In this document: one piece after another, positions 38,532-48,057 of the stretch
Layout: every line of letters starts with the position of its first letter
Position numbering within the stretch: the first letter of the stretch is position 1
Source: Granulicatella elegans ATCC 700633
GTDB taxonomy: Bacteria > Bacillota > Bacilli > Lactobacillales > Aerococcaceae
Length of the DNA stretch: 64,000 nucleotides
Assembly (NCBI RefSeq): GCF_000162475.2
Contig: NZ_KI391971.1
Span: 1,668,222 to 1,732,221, forward strand
Reading direction: 5' to 3'
Made by a program: the position numbers and the translations under genes
Notes under the pieces: model-generated
Told to the model about the DNA's origin: nothing
The model's database searches: none
Seen by the model: only the letters and a program-made list of their open reading frames with translations

Positions 38532-41500
38532 TTAGTCTAAAGTTTCTTCTGTATCTTCTGAATCTTGAATTTCTTCAGTTTCTTCTACTGCTGTTTCAAC
38601 TACTTCTGTTTTTTCTCCAGAAAGTTCAGCAATACGGTCAGAATATTCATTTAACTTACGTGTTTTTTCGCTCATTTTTTCAACATCATTGAAATTCATA
38701 CGAGCATCATCGTCCATGTCTTCTAACTTAATTTCTTCATCATTTGCGTCTAATACTTTCATATCAAGACCTAAAGCTTGTAATTCTTTTACTAATACGC
38801 GGAATGATTCAGGTACACCTGGTTTAGAAATTTGTTGACCTTTCACGATTGATTCGTAAGTTTTCACACGACCAACAACGTCATCTGATTTGTATGTCAA
38901 GATTTCTTGTAATGTGTATGCAGCACCATATGCTTCTAGCGCCCATACCTCCATTTCTCCGAAACGTTGTCCACCAAATTGAGCTTTACCTCCAAGAGGT
39001 TGTTGAGTTACTAATGAGTAAGGTCCAATTGAACGAGCATGAAGTTTGTCATCAACCATGTGAGCAAGTTTAATCATGTACATTACACCTACTGATACAC
39101 GGTTATCAAATGGTTCCCCTGTACGTCCATCATATAAAATTGTTTTCGCATCACGAGCCATACCTGCTTCTGCAACAGTTCCCCAAACATCTTCATCTTG
39201 CGCACCATCAAATACTGGTGTTGCAATGTAGATACCTAATTCACGAGCTGCCATCCCTAAGTGTAACTCTAATACTTGTCCAATGTTCATACGTGATGGT
39301 ACCCCTAATGGGTTTAACATGATATCAACTGGTGTTCCATCAGGTAAGAATGGCATATCTTCTTCCGGCATAATACGAGAAACTACCCCTTTATTACCGT
39401 GACGTCCGGCCATCTTATCCCCTTCATTAATTTTACGTTTTTGAACAATGTATACACGAACTAATTTGTTTACTCCTGGCGCTAATTCATCACCTGCTGC
39501 ACGAGTGAATACACGTACATCACGAACGATACCGCCTCCTCCATGAGGAACACGTAATGATGTATCACGTACTTCACGGGCTTTTTCACCGAAGATTGCA
39601 TGTAATAAACGTTCTTCTGGTGATTGTTCTGTTAATCCTTTAGGAGTAACTTTACCAACTAAGATATCCCCATCTTTAACTTCCGCACCGATACGGATAA
39701 TTCCGTTTTCGTCAAGGTTCTTCAATGCATCTTCCCCAACGTTTGGAATTTCACGGGTAATTTCTTCTGGTCCTAATTTTGTATCACGAGCTTCTGAATC
39801 ATAGTCATCAATATGGATTGAAGTATATACGTCATCTTTTACAAGACGTTCGCTCATGATAACCGCATCCTCATAGTTGTATCCTTCCCAAGTCATGAAT
39901 GCAACTAGAACATTTTGTCCTAATGCTAATTCTCCTTGTTCCATTGAAGGACCATCTGCTAGGATTTCCCCAACTTCTACTTTGTCTCCTTTTGAAACGA
40001 TTGGACGTTGGTTATAACACATACCAGCATTTGAACCATGGAATTTAGTAATATTATATTGGTCTAATGAACCATCTGCAGTACGTACACGTACTTGATT
40101 TGCATCAACAAATTCTACGATACCTTCACGTTTACATAGTAAAGCTACCCCAGAGTCATGCGCTGTTACATATTCCATACCAGTACCAATAAATGGTGCT
40201 TTTGGATTTAATAACGGAACTGCTTGACGTTGCATGTTGGCACCCATTAACGCACGGTTTGAGTCGTCGTTTTCTAAGAACGGGATACATGCTGTCGCAA
40301 CAGCAACTACTTGTTTTGGAGATACGTCCATGTAATCTACACGTTCTACAGGAACTTCTAAGTTTTCTGATACGTAACGAGCCATTACTACATCGTTTAC
40401 GAAGCTTCCATCTTCATTTAATGGTGAGTTTGCTTGCGCTACTACATAGCGGTCTTCTTCATCTGCTGTTAAATAATCAATCTTATCTGTTACTTTATGA
40501 GTTTTCCAGTCTACACGACGGTATGGAGTTTCAACAAATCCATATTTATTAATTTTAGCGTATGATGATAAACTGTTAATCAACCCGATGTTTGGTCCCT
40601 CAGGAGTTTCAATCGGACACATACGACCATAGTGAGAATAGTGTACGTCACGAACTTCATATCCGGCACGGTCACGAGTCAAACCACCAGGTCCTAAGGC
40701 TGATAGACGACGTTTGTGAGTTAATTCTCCTAATGGGTTTGTTTGGTCCATGAATTGAGATAATTGAGATGAACCAAAGAATTCTTTAATCGCTGCTACT
40801 ACAGGACGAATATTTACTAACTGTTGTGGCGTTACTGTCGCAACATCTTGGATAGACATACGTTCACGAACCACACGTTCCATACGAGATAAACCGATAC
40901 GGAATTGATTTTGTAATAATTCACCTACTGAACGAATACGACGGTTACCTAAGTGGTCGATATCGTCTGTTGAACCGATGCCTTCATATAAGTTTAAGAA
41001 GTAACTAATTGTAGCTAAAACGTCAGCTGCTGTTACACATTTAATTTCATCTGGAATATTTGCATTTCCGATTACTTTAATCACTTTTTCAGGATCTTGT
41101 GGTGAATACACTTGAACAGATTGAATCGTTACAGGTTCTTGGATAACCCCTTCACTTGAAGGATATAATGTAAATAAGTTTGCTCCTGCTTCTAATGCTT
41201 GTGCTACTTTTTCCATAATTTCTTTTTCAAGAACTGTTCCTGCTTCAACAACGATTTCTCCTGTTTCAGGATGTACGATGTTTTCAGCAATTGTTTGATT
41301 TAATAAACGTGTTTTTAAGTTTAATTTTTTGTTTACTTTATAACGACCTACTGCCGCAAAATCATAACGACGTGGATCAAAGAATCGAGCTGTTAATAAG
41401 TTACGTGAACTTTCAGCTGTTTTTGGTTCACCTGGGCGTAGACGATCATAAATGTCTTTTAAGGCTTCTTCTGTACGTGATTCATCCATACGTTTATGAA

Positions 41501-42173
41501 CATCTTTATCTAATGTTAAACGTAATGTTTCACTTTCACCGAAGATTTCTAAAATTGTATCATCTGATTCAAAACCTAACGCACGAACTAATACTGTTAA
41601 TGGAATTTTACGAGTACGGTCAATACGTACATATGAAATATCTTTTGAATCTGATTCATATTCTAACCATGCACCACGGTTAGGAATTAAAGTTGCGCCA
41701 TATAAGGCTTTACCATTTTTATCTGGGCGGTCATGGAAGTATGAACCTGGTGAACGTACTAATTGAGATACAATAACACGTTCTGCACCATTAATGATAA
41801 ATGTTCCCATTTCTGTCATTAATGGGAAATCTCCAAAGAAGACTTCTTGGTCTTTTACTTCTCCAGTTTCTTTATTCACTAAACGCATTTTTACATAAAT
41901 TGGTGCTGCATAATTTGCGTCGTGATTTCTTGCTTCAGCAAGATTATATTTTGGAGCATGTAATTCATAATCTAAAAATTCTAATGATAAATTACCTGTA
42001 TGGTCTTCGATTGGTGAGATGTCTTTAAACATTTCACGAATCCCTTCATCTAAGAACCATTGGTAAGAATCAGTTTGAATTTCAATTAGATTTGGTAATT
42101 CTAATACTTCACTGATTCGTGCATAACTTCTACGCACACGGTGTTTACCGTATTTCACATCATGATGTGCCAA
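38532..42173 (-). CDS. rpoB: RNA polymerase beta subunit
   Basis: About 1213 residues. It has the rifampicin-site segment [29 protein letters not shown] and the C-terminal [20 protein letters not shown]. The frame is open to a GTG at 42182, but an in-frame TTG at 42173, with GGGGTGG 5 bases before it, gives the N-terminus (M)[19 protein letters not shown] that aligns with streptococcal RpoB, so that start is preferred. It is transcribed with rpoC from a consensus promoter through a leader of about 230 bases with an attenuator-like hairpin. The C-terminus is acidic, a usual feature in the group. Confidence 0.99.
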   Translation of the reverse strand: MAHHDVKYGKHRVRRSYARISEVLELPNLIEIQTDSYQWFLDEGIREMFKDISPIEDHTGNLSLEFLDYELHAPKYNLAEARNHDANYAAPIYVKMRLVNKETGEVKDQEVFFGDFPLMTEMGTFIINGAERVIVSQLVRSPGSYFHDRPDKNGKALYGATLIPNRGAWLEYESDSKDISYVRIDRTRKIPLTVLVRALGFESDDTILEIFGESETLRLTLDKDVHKRMDESRTEEALKDIYDRLRPGEPKTAESSRNLLTARFFDPRRYDFAAVGRYKVNKKLNLKTRLLNQTIAENIVHPETGEIVVEAGTVLEKEIMEKVAQALEAGANLFTLYPSSEGVIQEPVTIQSVQVYSPQDPEKVIKVIGNANIPDEIKCVTAADVLATISYFLNLYEGIGSTDDIDHLGNRRIRSVGELLQNQFRIGLSRMERVVRERMSIQDVATVTPQQLVNIRPVVAAIKEFFGSSQLSQFMDQTNPLGELTHKRRLSALGPGGLTRDRAGYEVRDVHYSHYGRMCPIETPEGPNIGLINSLSSYAKINKYGFVETPYRRVDWKTHKVTDKIDYLTADEEDRYVVAQANSPLNEDGSFVNDVVMARYVSENLEVPVERVDYMDVSPKQVVAVATACIPFLENDDSNRALMGANMQRQAVPLLNPKAPFIGTGMEYVTAHDSGVALLCKREGIVEFVDANQVRVRTADGSLDQYNITKFHGSNAGMCYNQRPIVSKGDKVEVGEILADGPSMEQGELALGQNVLVAFMTWEGYNYEDAVIMSERLVKDDVYTSIHIDDYDSEARDTKLGPEEITREIPNVGEDALKNLDENGIIRIGAEVKDGDILVGKVTPKGLTEQSPEERLLHAIFGEKAREVRDTSLRVPHGGGGIVRDVRVFTRAAGDELAPGVNKLVRVYIVQKRKINEGDKMAGRHGNKGVVSRIMPEEDMPFLPDGTPVDIMLNPLGVPSRMNIGQVLELHLGMAARELGIYIATPVFDGAQDEDVWGTVAEAGMARDAKTILYDGRTGEPFDNRVSVGVMYMIKLAHMVDDKLHARSIGPYSLVTQQPLGGKAQFGGQRFGEMEVWALEAYGAAYTLQEILTYKSDDVVGRVKTYESIVKGQQISKPGVPESFRVLVKELQALGLDMKVLDANDEEIKLEDMDDDARMNFNDVEKMSEKTRKLNEYSDRIAELSGEKTEVVETAVEETEEIQDSEDTEETLD

Positions 42174-42272
42174 CTCTTCCACCCCTATATCATAATTTTA
42201 TGAATAAATATTACAAATTTATTACATTGTTAAGTTTTCGTAACAAATGCCGCCTGAAAGTCGTTTTTGAAC

Positions 42273-42333
42273 AAAAAAAAACCAAAAGAATTTCTTTATC
42301 CCTTATTAAAAAGAGTGCTCATTCTTTTGTTTT
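42273..42333 (-). terminator. Attenuator-like terminator in the rpoB leader
   Basis: On the minus strand the arms AAACAAAAGAAT and ATTCTTTTGGTTT pair and are followed by a long T-run, about 90 bases upstream of rpoB and downstream of its promoter. A second stem, CGGGA/TCCCG (about 42344-42377), lies before it. This suggests controlled readthrough into rpoBC. Confidence 0.7.
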
Positions 42334-42408
42334 TCCTAATATTCACGGGATTTCTGGACAATATTTCAGTTTCCCGCAAGACTATAGTTACACTTATTGC
42401 GTTACATT

Positions 42409-42437
42409 ATTTTAGCGTGAAATTGGCGATTTGTCAA
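42409..42437 (-). promoter_or_regulatory. Promoter of rpoB-rpoC
   Basis: Consensus TTGACA (42432-42437), 17 bases and TAAAAT (42409-42414) on the minus strand. Confidence 0.85.
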
Positions 42438-42493
42438 GGTTTTGAGGGTCTTTCTTTGCGTGTTTATAAGAAAGTGCATACATTTTTTTCGTA

Positions 42494-42660
42494 GTAAAAG
42501 AAAGAAGAAAAATGCTTTTTGTTTGCGAGGTCGCCAGTAGCCTCGCTGGCGAGTCTCTTGGCTAAAAATCGAGCCTTGGTCTCGATTTTCACCTGCAATA
42601 GAAGCCACCTCCTGGCTTCTATTGCTTTCGCTACAAAAAGATTTTTCTGCTTTCTTTTAT
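42494..42660 (-). repeat. Cloverleaf repeat, copy 5 (complete)
   Basis: Read on the minus strand. The outer stem is a long A/G-rich arm (AAAAGAAAGCAGAAAAATCT) with its U/C-rich partner. Arm A is CAATAGAAGCC/GGCTTCTATTG. Arm B is AAAATCGAG/CTCGATTTT. Arm C is AGACTCGC/GCGAGGCT, closed by GCCA/TGGC. It lies between the small unknown gene and the rpoB promoter. Confidence 0.82.
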
Positions 42661-42685
42661 ACTGTTTTGCGTTTCTTCACTATTC

Positions 42686-42973
42686 TTAACACTCTGTTAT
42701 ATCAATTTTTAAATTGTAGTGAATAGGAGTAGAGAAACCTTTTTCTTTTATTTGGTCCAATATTTCTGGCAATGATTTTTTTGTAGCCAATAAATATTGA
42801 AGATGGCGTTCTAATCCATTATAGTTTCGTTTTTCTTTTGGTAAAATAATATCTGCTATAAAATCACTTTCTATTTGAATACCCGTTACCATTTTATCTG
42901 TGACAACCAAACTGAAAACTGGATCGTTTGAAATAAGAAATGTTAGTTTTTGTCCATTGATTTTATTTGTCAT
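42686..42973 (-). CDS. Small protein of unknown function
   Basis: A 95-residue protein starting MTNKINGQKLTFLISNDPVF and ending KIDITEC. I do not recognise it. There is no signal peptide or membrane segment; a mix of beta-like N-terminal half and helical middle (NGLERHLQYLLATKKSLPEI) is seen. An AGAGGATAG SD is 6 bases from the ATG, and TTGACA-17-TTTAAT lies upstream, so it looks like a real expressed gene. It is enclosed by two cloverleaf repeats (copies 5 and 6). Confidence 0.65.
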   Translation of the reverse strand: MTNKINGQKLTFLISNDPVFSLVVTDKMVTGIQIESDFIADIILPKEKRNYNGLERHLQYLLATKKSLPEILDQIKEKGFSTPIHYNLKIDITEC

Positions 42974-43010
42974 CGTTCTATCCTCTTTCGTATACCACTG
43001 ATTTTTGCTA

Positions 43011-43039
43011 TTAAACTACTATTCTTTTCTTCTGTCAAT
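43011..43039 (-). promoter_or_regulatory. Promoter of the small unknown gene
   Basis: TTGACA, 17 bases and TTTAAT on the minus strand, about 45 bases upstream of the ATG. The same flank (AAAAATTGACAGAAGA) recurs upstream of the histidine-triad gene. Confidence 0.65.
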
Positions 43040-43054
43040 TTTTTTGAAGTACGT

Positions 43055-43227
43055 AAAAAAAGAAAGAAAGCAGAAAAATGCTTTTTATTTGCGTAGTCGC
43101 CAGTAGCCTCGCTTGCGAGTCTCTTGGCTAAAAATCGAGCCTTGGTCTCGATTTTCACCTGCAATAGAAGCCATGCCTTGGCTTCTATTGCTTTCGCTAC
43201 AAAAAGATTTTTCTGCTTTCTTTTATA
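43055..43227 (-). repeat. Cloverleaf repeat, copy 6 (complete)
   Basis: Very like copy 5 on the minus strand. Arm A is CAATAGAAGCC/GGCTTCTATTG. Arm B is AAAATCGAG/CTCGATTTT. Arm C is AGACTCGC/GCGAGGCT, closed by GCCA/TGGC. The outer stem (AGAAAGCAGAAAAATCTTTT and partner) differs slightly. The remaining gap to 43313 is AT-rich only. Confidence 0.82.
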
Positions 43228-43313
43228 TTATATTTACGTTTTTTTACTGACAATACTTTTTAAACAAAATTTATGAAAAGTCGACAAACCTAGGTATTAT
43301 ATAACTTTGTAGT

Positions 43314-44102
43314 TTAGTTACTATGATGAACATCTTTTTCCAAAAATGGATTAACCAAATCCATCCACTCCAAAGACAGATAAGCTGATAGATAACCGTG
43401 ATTATATCCTTTCGCTTCATATACAGTACAATTAGGATGCATTTTTTGAAACAGCTTAGCCGATTCCTTAACGCAACCCATTTCTTTTTCACCATAAATA
43501 TATAGAACCTGTGCTTTACTTTCTGTAATAGAATCTTTAAGCCTATATTCTCCCATATATGTTTGATACATAGTCACCAATGTTTTAATCGGAATCCTTG
43601 GCATATCCTCCATATAATAGTCTTCTATTTCTTGCGAATAAGCCATATTGGGATAAATTTTTTTCATTAAACTCAACTGAATTTTACTTGCATATTTACT
43701 AAACATAAGTTTTCCGAATAATTTTACAATAATTGTACTAACCCTTGCCAGTTTTGGCTGAGGAATACAAATGCTACCATCTATTATTGCTTTCTGAGCT
43801 ATATCACTATTTAGCGATAATAACTCAATAGCAATTTGACCTCCCAAAGAAACACCACCCACAGCAAATAATTTTCCATCGCAATTATTTTTTATATAGT
43901 CCATAATTTGCTGTGCGGAATTTTCAGTTGAAATATACTCTTTTTGATATTCTTCTCCATGACCATTAAGTGTTGGTAATATCACATGATATTTATCGGA
44001 TAATATACGAGCTTGCCGAAGATAATTCCACCAGGAATTACCTCCGCCGTGTATCAATAATATATGTGGAAATTTTTTATCACCAAATTCATGAAATATC
44101 AT
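43314..44102 (-). CDS. Alpha/beta hydrolase
   Basis: The 262-residue protein has the oxyanion HGGGNSWWNYLRQA segment (about 18-31), nucleophile motif AVGGVSLGGQIAIEL (Ser about 93), an acidic residue near YIYGEKEMG and a His in GYNHGYLSAY, a full hydrolase triad. Esterase, lipase or thioesterase activity is possible; the substrate is unknown. The gene is more AT-rich than neighbours, uses more ATA codons and is bracketed by cloverleaf repeats, which hints at later acquisition. A GAGG SD precedes the ATG. Confidence 0.83.
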   Translation of the reverse strand: MIFHEFGDKKFPHILLIHGGGNSWWNYLRQARILSDKYHVILPTLNGHGEEYQKEYISTENSAQQIMDYIKNNCDGKLFAVGGVSLGGQIAIELLSLNSDIAQKAIIDGSICIPQPKLARVSTIIVKLFGKLMFSKYASKIQLSLMKKIYPNMAYSQEIEDYYMEDMPRIPIKTLVTMYQTYMGEYRLKDSITESKAQVLYIYGEKEMGCVKESAKLFQKMHPNCTVYEAKGYNHGYLSAYLSLEWMDLVNPFLEKDVHHSN

Positions 44103-44472
44103 ATTCCAAAACCTCTACAAACTCAAATTTGTTAGCTAATAAGTTTACTCGCTAACTTATACACTTAATTTATTTTTTTATTTTCTAAGCACGAGACCAA
44201 TTAAAAAAGTCTAATGAAGTGCTTTATTGCTTTCATTAACTATATATACATAGTCATTTTTTGAAACCCCTTAACTACCGTCAGTTTAACATATTTTTTC
44301 TTTATTGTAACCCTGGATTTTTTTCGATTTAAGATCTATCAAACGCCTCTTGCCCTGCTCCCAAGAATACATTTCACGCTTACTTCTGATAACTTTTTTT
44401 GTTTGTCATATCCTTTTGAACAGTATTTATTTTTTTTAAAGTGTTGTACTTCGTTTTATAATTCGACTAAAA
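44103..44472. other. AT-rich intergenic region with possible degenerate coding remnant
   Basis: No gene is seen. On the minus strand around 44300-44400 a short open stretch reads about RSKREMYSWEQGKRRLIDL, which has a coding look but no start or length, so it may be a decayed gene. A weak hairpin, AAGCAC/GTGCTT, lies near 44188-44225. Confidence 0.3.
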
Positions 44473-44622
44473 GATGAAAGAAAAATTTTTGTTGCGAAAA
44501 TACTGGAAGCCACGTCTGGCTTCCAGTATAGGTAAAATTTGAGACCAAGGCTCAAATTTTAGCCATGAGACTCGCTAGCGAGGCTGCTGGCGACCTCGCT
44601 AACACAAAATTTTTCTTTCATC
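44473..44622 (+). repeat. Cloverleaf repeat, copy 7 (complete)
   Basis: Outer stem GATGAAAGAAAAATTTTTG and partner AAAATTTTTCTTTCATC. Arm A is ACTGGAAGCC/GGCTTCCAGT. Arm B is AAAATTTGAG/CTCAAATTTT. Arm C is AGACTCGC/GCGAGGCT, closed by GCCA/TGGC. Confidence 0.83.
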
Positions 44623-44657
44623 ATTTAGCATTTACCATTACCAGATTTTCAAAACAC

Positions 44658-44695
44658 AAAAAACGCCTAAATCTTTTCGTCGATTTAGACGTTTT
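44658..44695 (-). terminator. Terminator of the histidine-triad gene
   Basis: Arms AACGTCTAAATC/GATTTAGGCGTT with T6 on the minus strand, just after the stop at 44707. Confidence 0.85.
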
Positions 44696-44706
44696 CCATC
44701 AATATA

Positions 44707-47568
44707 TTATGCTGTAAAATCAGCCATGTTCTTTTTAACGACTTCCCCACTTGGTAGACGTAGCTCAATAGTTCCATCCATATTAAAGATAACACTATCT
44801 AATCCTAATCCGTAACTAGCAGCAAATTTTGCAATTTTCTCTTGTACTGGATCTACTGCTGGTGCTTCTTCTAACATTGGATCAAGCATAGGATCCACTC
44901 CTGTCTTTCCTTCTGGATTTAACATTCCATTATCTGTTGAATTTTCAGGTTTCACAGGTTTTTCACTTGGTTTTGGAGCCTCTGGTAAGGAATCTGTTGG
45001 TTTATTTTTACTACTTCCTTGAGATGCTTCTCCTGTAAAATCTGCCATATTCTTTTTAACGACTTCTCCACTTGGTAAACGTAATTCAATCGTTCCATCC
45101 ATATTGAAAATGACACTATCTAATCCTAATCCGTAACTGGCAGCAAATTTCGCAATTTTTTCTTGTACTGGATCTACTGCTGGTGCCTCTTCTAGTCCTG
45201 GTTCAGAAATTGGATTCTCTTTTGGCTTTTCTGTCTCAGGTTTTAATCCTTCTCCTGTTGTTTTTGGAGTTTCCTCTTTTTCTACAGGTTTCAATCCTTC
45301 ATCTTTTCCAGTTGGTTTTGAAGGTTCTTCTACTTTTCCAGTTTCTTTTGGTGATTCTTCAGCTTTTTCTACAGGCTGAGAACTTTCTTCTGTGCCATGT
45401 CCTTTAAATTGTGATAAAATTCCAGGTTTTTCTGTTTGATTATTCTTCTCTAAAACTGGAACTTCCACAATATAAGAAGATTGATTGTCTAAATAGGCAT
45501 TTGCCATGAAGGTTACTGGAATTTTATTACCTGCTGTCATTGTAGTTCCTTGATTTAATTTTGGAATTGGAAGTTGAATTTCTCCCACTTTGTAGTTATT
45601 TTCTAAGTACGCATTTCCATGAAATTCATCAAATACTCTGACTAAAGCATCAGTCCCTTTTGGTACTGCATATTGAGGTTTCACTCTTAAATAAGTATCT
45701 CCTGCATGGAATGGATAAAAAATCGTACGACTTGCCATATTGTATGCTAATGAAGATAGAACGGTAAATGTTCCTTCATAATTTACTTCTGGATAATCTT
45801 TTGATGTAATCGTGTATTTAAATATTTCGCCTGGTAAATATGGTTTATCTAATTCAAAATTAGCAATATTCCCGACACCTTCACCGAATACTTTTCCTGA
45901 TAATTTTTCAATCGTTTTTCCATCTGGAGTCGTTAATTTCACCATCATATTTGTTCCTAATTTTTTCTCTAATTCTGGTGGGAAACTGAAGGATACACGT
46001 TTATGTCCATTTGCTAAGGTGAAGTTTTGGTTATTAAATGTGCTGTTTTTTAATAATTTTACAACACTTGCTAATTCTTCACCTGTATAAACTTTATTCC
46101 CTTCTTTTTTAGCAACTCCTTCTTCTGGTTTGAAGAGTTCATAATTACTATGAGAGTGACCAATTCCAACTGGTTTATGTTCATCAATTGGATCAGCGTG
46201 ATGGTGATCTCCATGCGGATAAATAATGGCATTTTTTTCTTTATTGACTACAATACTTTCACGTTTTACACCGTATTGTTTCATAATACCAGCAATTTTT
46301 TCTTCAATTTTTTTATCTAACTCACTCATTTCTGCTGGCTTCGTTGCATCATCATGGTGATGTTCTTCTTTAGGAAGCGTTGCAGCCCCATTATAGCGTG
46401 CTTTAGCAGCTTCTAAATGTTCTTTTGGAATTAAATGTTCCCATTTTGTATGAACTAATTGTTCAAATGGAATAACATGTATATCTTTCATATTTCCATT
46501 ATGTGCCACTAATAAGTTTTCTCCTGATGTACCAATAATATGATTCCCATCAAATAAAAATCCGTCACTCGTTCTATAATGAATTCCGGCAAATTGTTTT
46601 TCTTTTGGCTGTGTAGTCGGAGCTTCTGTGTTTGGTTTTGTTTCAGGCTTAGTAAGAGGTGTAGCACTTTCTCCTGTTAAACCATGTAATTCCTTTTCTA
46701 CCTTTTCAGCTTTTTCAATCGTTGATGCAACAATATCATGATGTGAATTTTCATGATTCACTTGATTTTTATAAATAAAGTGGAAATGATCTCCGTGTCG
46801 CACTACATAACCTTCTGCTGTTTCACTAACAATATCTTTTTTATCAAATACATAGCCATCATGGTGTTCACCTTCGTGGTCATGTTTGTCTCCCTCATGA
46901 TCATCGTGCTCACCTTCGTGGTCGTGATGTTCGCCATCGTGTTCATGGTGCTCTGTAGTTACTACTGGATTTCCTTGTTTATCTTTATAAATAAAATGGA
47001 AATGGTCTCCATGACGAACGATATACCCTGTTTCTGTTTCACTTACAACATCTTTTTTATCAAATACATAACCATCTTCTACTTCTTCATGATGTTCATT
47101 CACTACTGAATTTGTAGCAATTGTTGTTGCTAGTGTTTGTTGGGCATTATTTTTATAAATAAAGTGGTAATGATCTCCGTGACGAACAACATATCCCATT
47201 TCATTTTCTTCTACAATATCATTTGGATTAAACACATATCCGTCATCTGCAGAACTAATCGCTGTTGCTGAAGTCTTTTGTTCAAAAATAGCATCTGCTG
47301 GAGGAGCTCCATATACAAAATGGTAGTGATCTCCATGTTTTTTTAAATATCCATTTTCGAATACTTCTCCAACAATTGTTTTTGGTTTGTTTTCTTTTAC
47401 TTCTTCAGCAATTTTTTCAAATTTTGCTAAATCAGCTTTTGAAATTTCTGTTGTTGTAGTTTCTGATTCTGTTTGCTGACTTGTGTTTTGAGTATTAAAC
47501 AGTGAACACCCTCCCAATAAAACAAGACTTGCACTCCCAATCAGTAATGATTTTTTATGAATTTTCAT
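44707..47568 (-). CDS. Pneumococcal histidine triad (Pht)-like zinc-binding lipoprotein
   Basis: The 953-residue protein has a lipobox LLGGC (Cys about 20). It carries several histidine-triad units of the form RHGDHYHFIYK (at about 57-66, 130-140, 184-194, 259-269) and a further PHGDHHHADP (about 450), plus a very His/Asp/Glu-rich linker with repeated HDHEGEH units (about 206-240). A Pht-type middle domain follows, then a P/E/K-rich stalk and two copies of a 54-residue unit (VDPVQEKIAKFAASYGLGLD) at the C-terminus. Pht proteins bind zinc and hand it to AdcA-type importers, and can bind host factor H. Neither AdcAII nor an AdcR-type TTAAC box is nearby. An AGAAGGAGA SD precedes the ATG. Confidence 0.9.
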   Translation of the reverse strand: MKIHKKSLLIGSASLVLLGGCSLFNTQNTSQQTESETTTTEISKADLAKFEKIAEEVKENKPKTIVGEVFENGYLKKHGDHYHFVYGAPPADAIFEQKTSATAISSADDGYVFNPNDIVEENEMGYVVRHGDHYHFIYKNNAQQTLATTIATNSVVNEHHEEVEDGYVFDKKDVVSETETGYIVRHGDHFHFIYKDKQGNPVVTTEHHEHDGEHHDHEGEHDDHEGDKHDHEGEHHDGYVFDKKDIVSETAEGYVVRHGDHFHFIYKNQVNHENSHHDIVASTIEKAEKVEKELHGLTGESATPLTKPETKPNTEAPTTQPKEKQFAGIHYRTSDGFLFDGNHIIGTSGENLLVAHNGNMKDIHVIPFEQLVHTKWEHLIPKEHLEAAKARYNGAATLPKEEHHHDDATKPAEMSELDKKIEEKIAGIMKQYGVKRESIVVNKEKNAIIYPHGDHHHADPIDEHKPVGIGHSHSNYELFKPEEGVAKKEGNKVYTGEELASVVKLLKNSTFNNQNFTLANGHKRVSFSFPPELEKKLGTNMMVKLTTPDGKTIEKLSGKVFGEGVGNIANFELDKPYLPGEIFKYTITSKDYPEVNYEGTFTVLSSLAYNMASRTIFYPFHAGDTYLRVKPQYAVPKGTDALVRVFDEFHGNAYLENNYKVGEIQLPIPKLNQGTTMTAGNKIPVTFMANAYLDNQSSYIVEVPVLEKNNQTEKPGILSQFKGHGTEESSQPVEKAEESPKETGKVEEPSKPTGKDEGLKPVEKEETPKTTGEGLKPETEKPKENPISEPGLEEAPAVDPVQEKIAKFAASYGLGLDSVIFNMDGTIELRLPSGEVVKKNMADFTGEASQGSSKNKPTDSLPEAPKPSEKPVKPENSTDNGMLNPEGKTGVDPMLDPMLEEAPAVDPVQEKIAKFAASYGLGLDSVIFNMDGTIELRLPSGEVVKKNMADFTA

Positions 47569-47583
47569 TTTATCTCCTTCTCC

Positions 47584-47610
47584 TATAAAACGTAATCTTT
47601 CCGTTTTATA
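47584..47610. promoter_or_regulatory. 9-bp inverted repeat upstream of the histidine-triad gene
   Basis: TATAAAACG (47584-47592) and CGTTTTATA (47602-47610) form a perfect dyad between the promoter and the SD. It could be an operator or a leader hairpin masking translation. It does not match the AdcR consensus. Confidence 0.55.
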
Positions 47611-47639
47611 ACTTTACTCCCCTTTTCATCTTCTGTCAA
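47611..47639 (-). promoter_or_regulatory. Promoter of the histidine-triad gene
   Basis: TTGACA (47634-47639), 17 bases and TAAAGT (47611-47616) on the minus strand. Confidence 0.65.
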
Positions 47640-47658
47640 TATTTTTTGATTACGTAAT

Positions 47659-47822
47659 ACAAGAAAGAAGAAAAATACTTTTTGTTTGCGAGATCGCCAG
47701 CAGCCAGCTAACGCTGTCTCATGGCTAAAAATCGAGCCTCGGTCTCGATTTTTACCTGCAATAGAAGCCACCCCTGGCTTCTATTGCTTTCACTACAAAA
47801 AGATTTTCCTTCTTTCTTTTAT
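47659..47822 (-). repeat. Cloverleaf repeat, copy 8 (complete, variant arm C)
   Basis: Like copies 5 and 6, but arm C is AGACAGC/GCTGGCT instead of AGACTCGC/GCGAGGCT, so both sides changed together. It is closed by GCCA/TGGC. Confidence 0.82.
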
Positions 47823-47906
47823 ACTTTATTTACGTTTTTTTCACTGAAATGTTTTAGTTCCAAAAAGGGCATTACACTACGTTTTCTAATCCAACTCAAA
47901 TAATCA

Positions 47907-47986
47907 ATGAAAAATTTTTGTTACCTTACTAATGAGACTCGCAGAGGCTGCTGGCGACCTCGCTAACACAAAATTTTTCTTTCATC
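47907..47986 (+). repeat. Cloverleaf repeat, copy 9 (arms A and B missing)
   Basis: Outer stem ATGAAAAATTTTTG/AAATTTTTCTTTCAT and a reduced arm C, GAGACTCGCAGAGGCTGCTG. It resembles copy 7 with the middle deleted. Confidence 0.7.
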
Positions 47987-48007
47987 TTTTCGCTCATACG
48001 TTCAAAC

Positions 48008-48045
48008 AAAAAAAGACTTCGAAACACTATTACGTTTCGAAGTCT
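48008..48045 (-). terminator. Terminator of queF-queC-queT
   Basis: Arms AGACTTCGAAAC/GTTTCGAAGTCT with T7 on the minus strand, after the queT stop. Confidence 0.87.
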
Positions 48046-48057
48046 ATTCATCATTTT

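Noticed and set aside
42402-43164. Short basic reading frames inside cloverleaf repeats (42402-42608, 42970-43164, also 47583-47771) with similar sequence
   Set aside because: They are similar only because the repeats are similar; they lack SDs and run through the hairpins, so they are not counted as genes.
44300-44400. Possible transposase or other gene remnant (reads KREMYSWEQGKRRL)
   Set aside because: Too short, no start or family match that I can support; kept only as a note on the gap.
47569-47660. AdcR (zinc) operator upstream of the histidine-triad gene
   Set aside because: No TTAAC-N2-GTTAA type sequence is present; only an unrelated dyad is seen.
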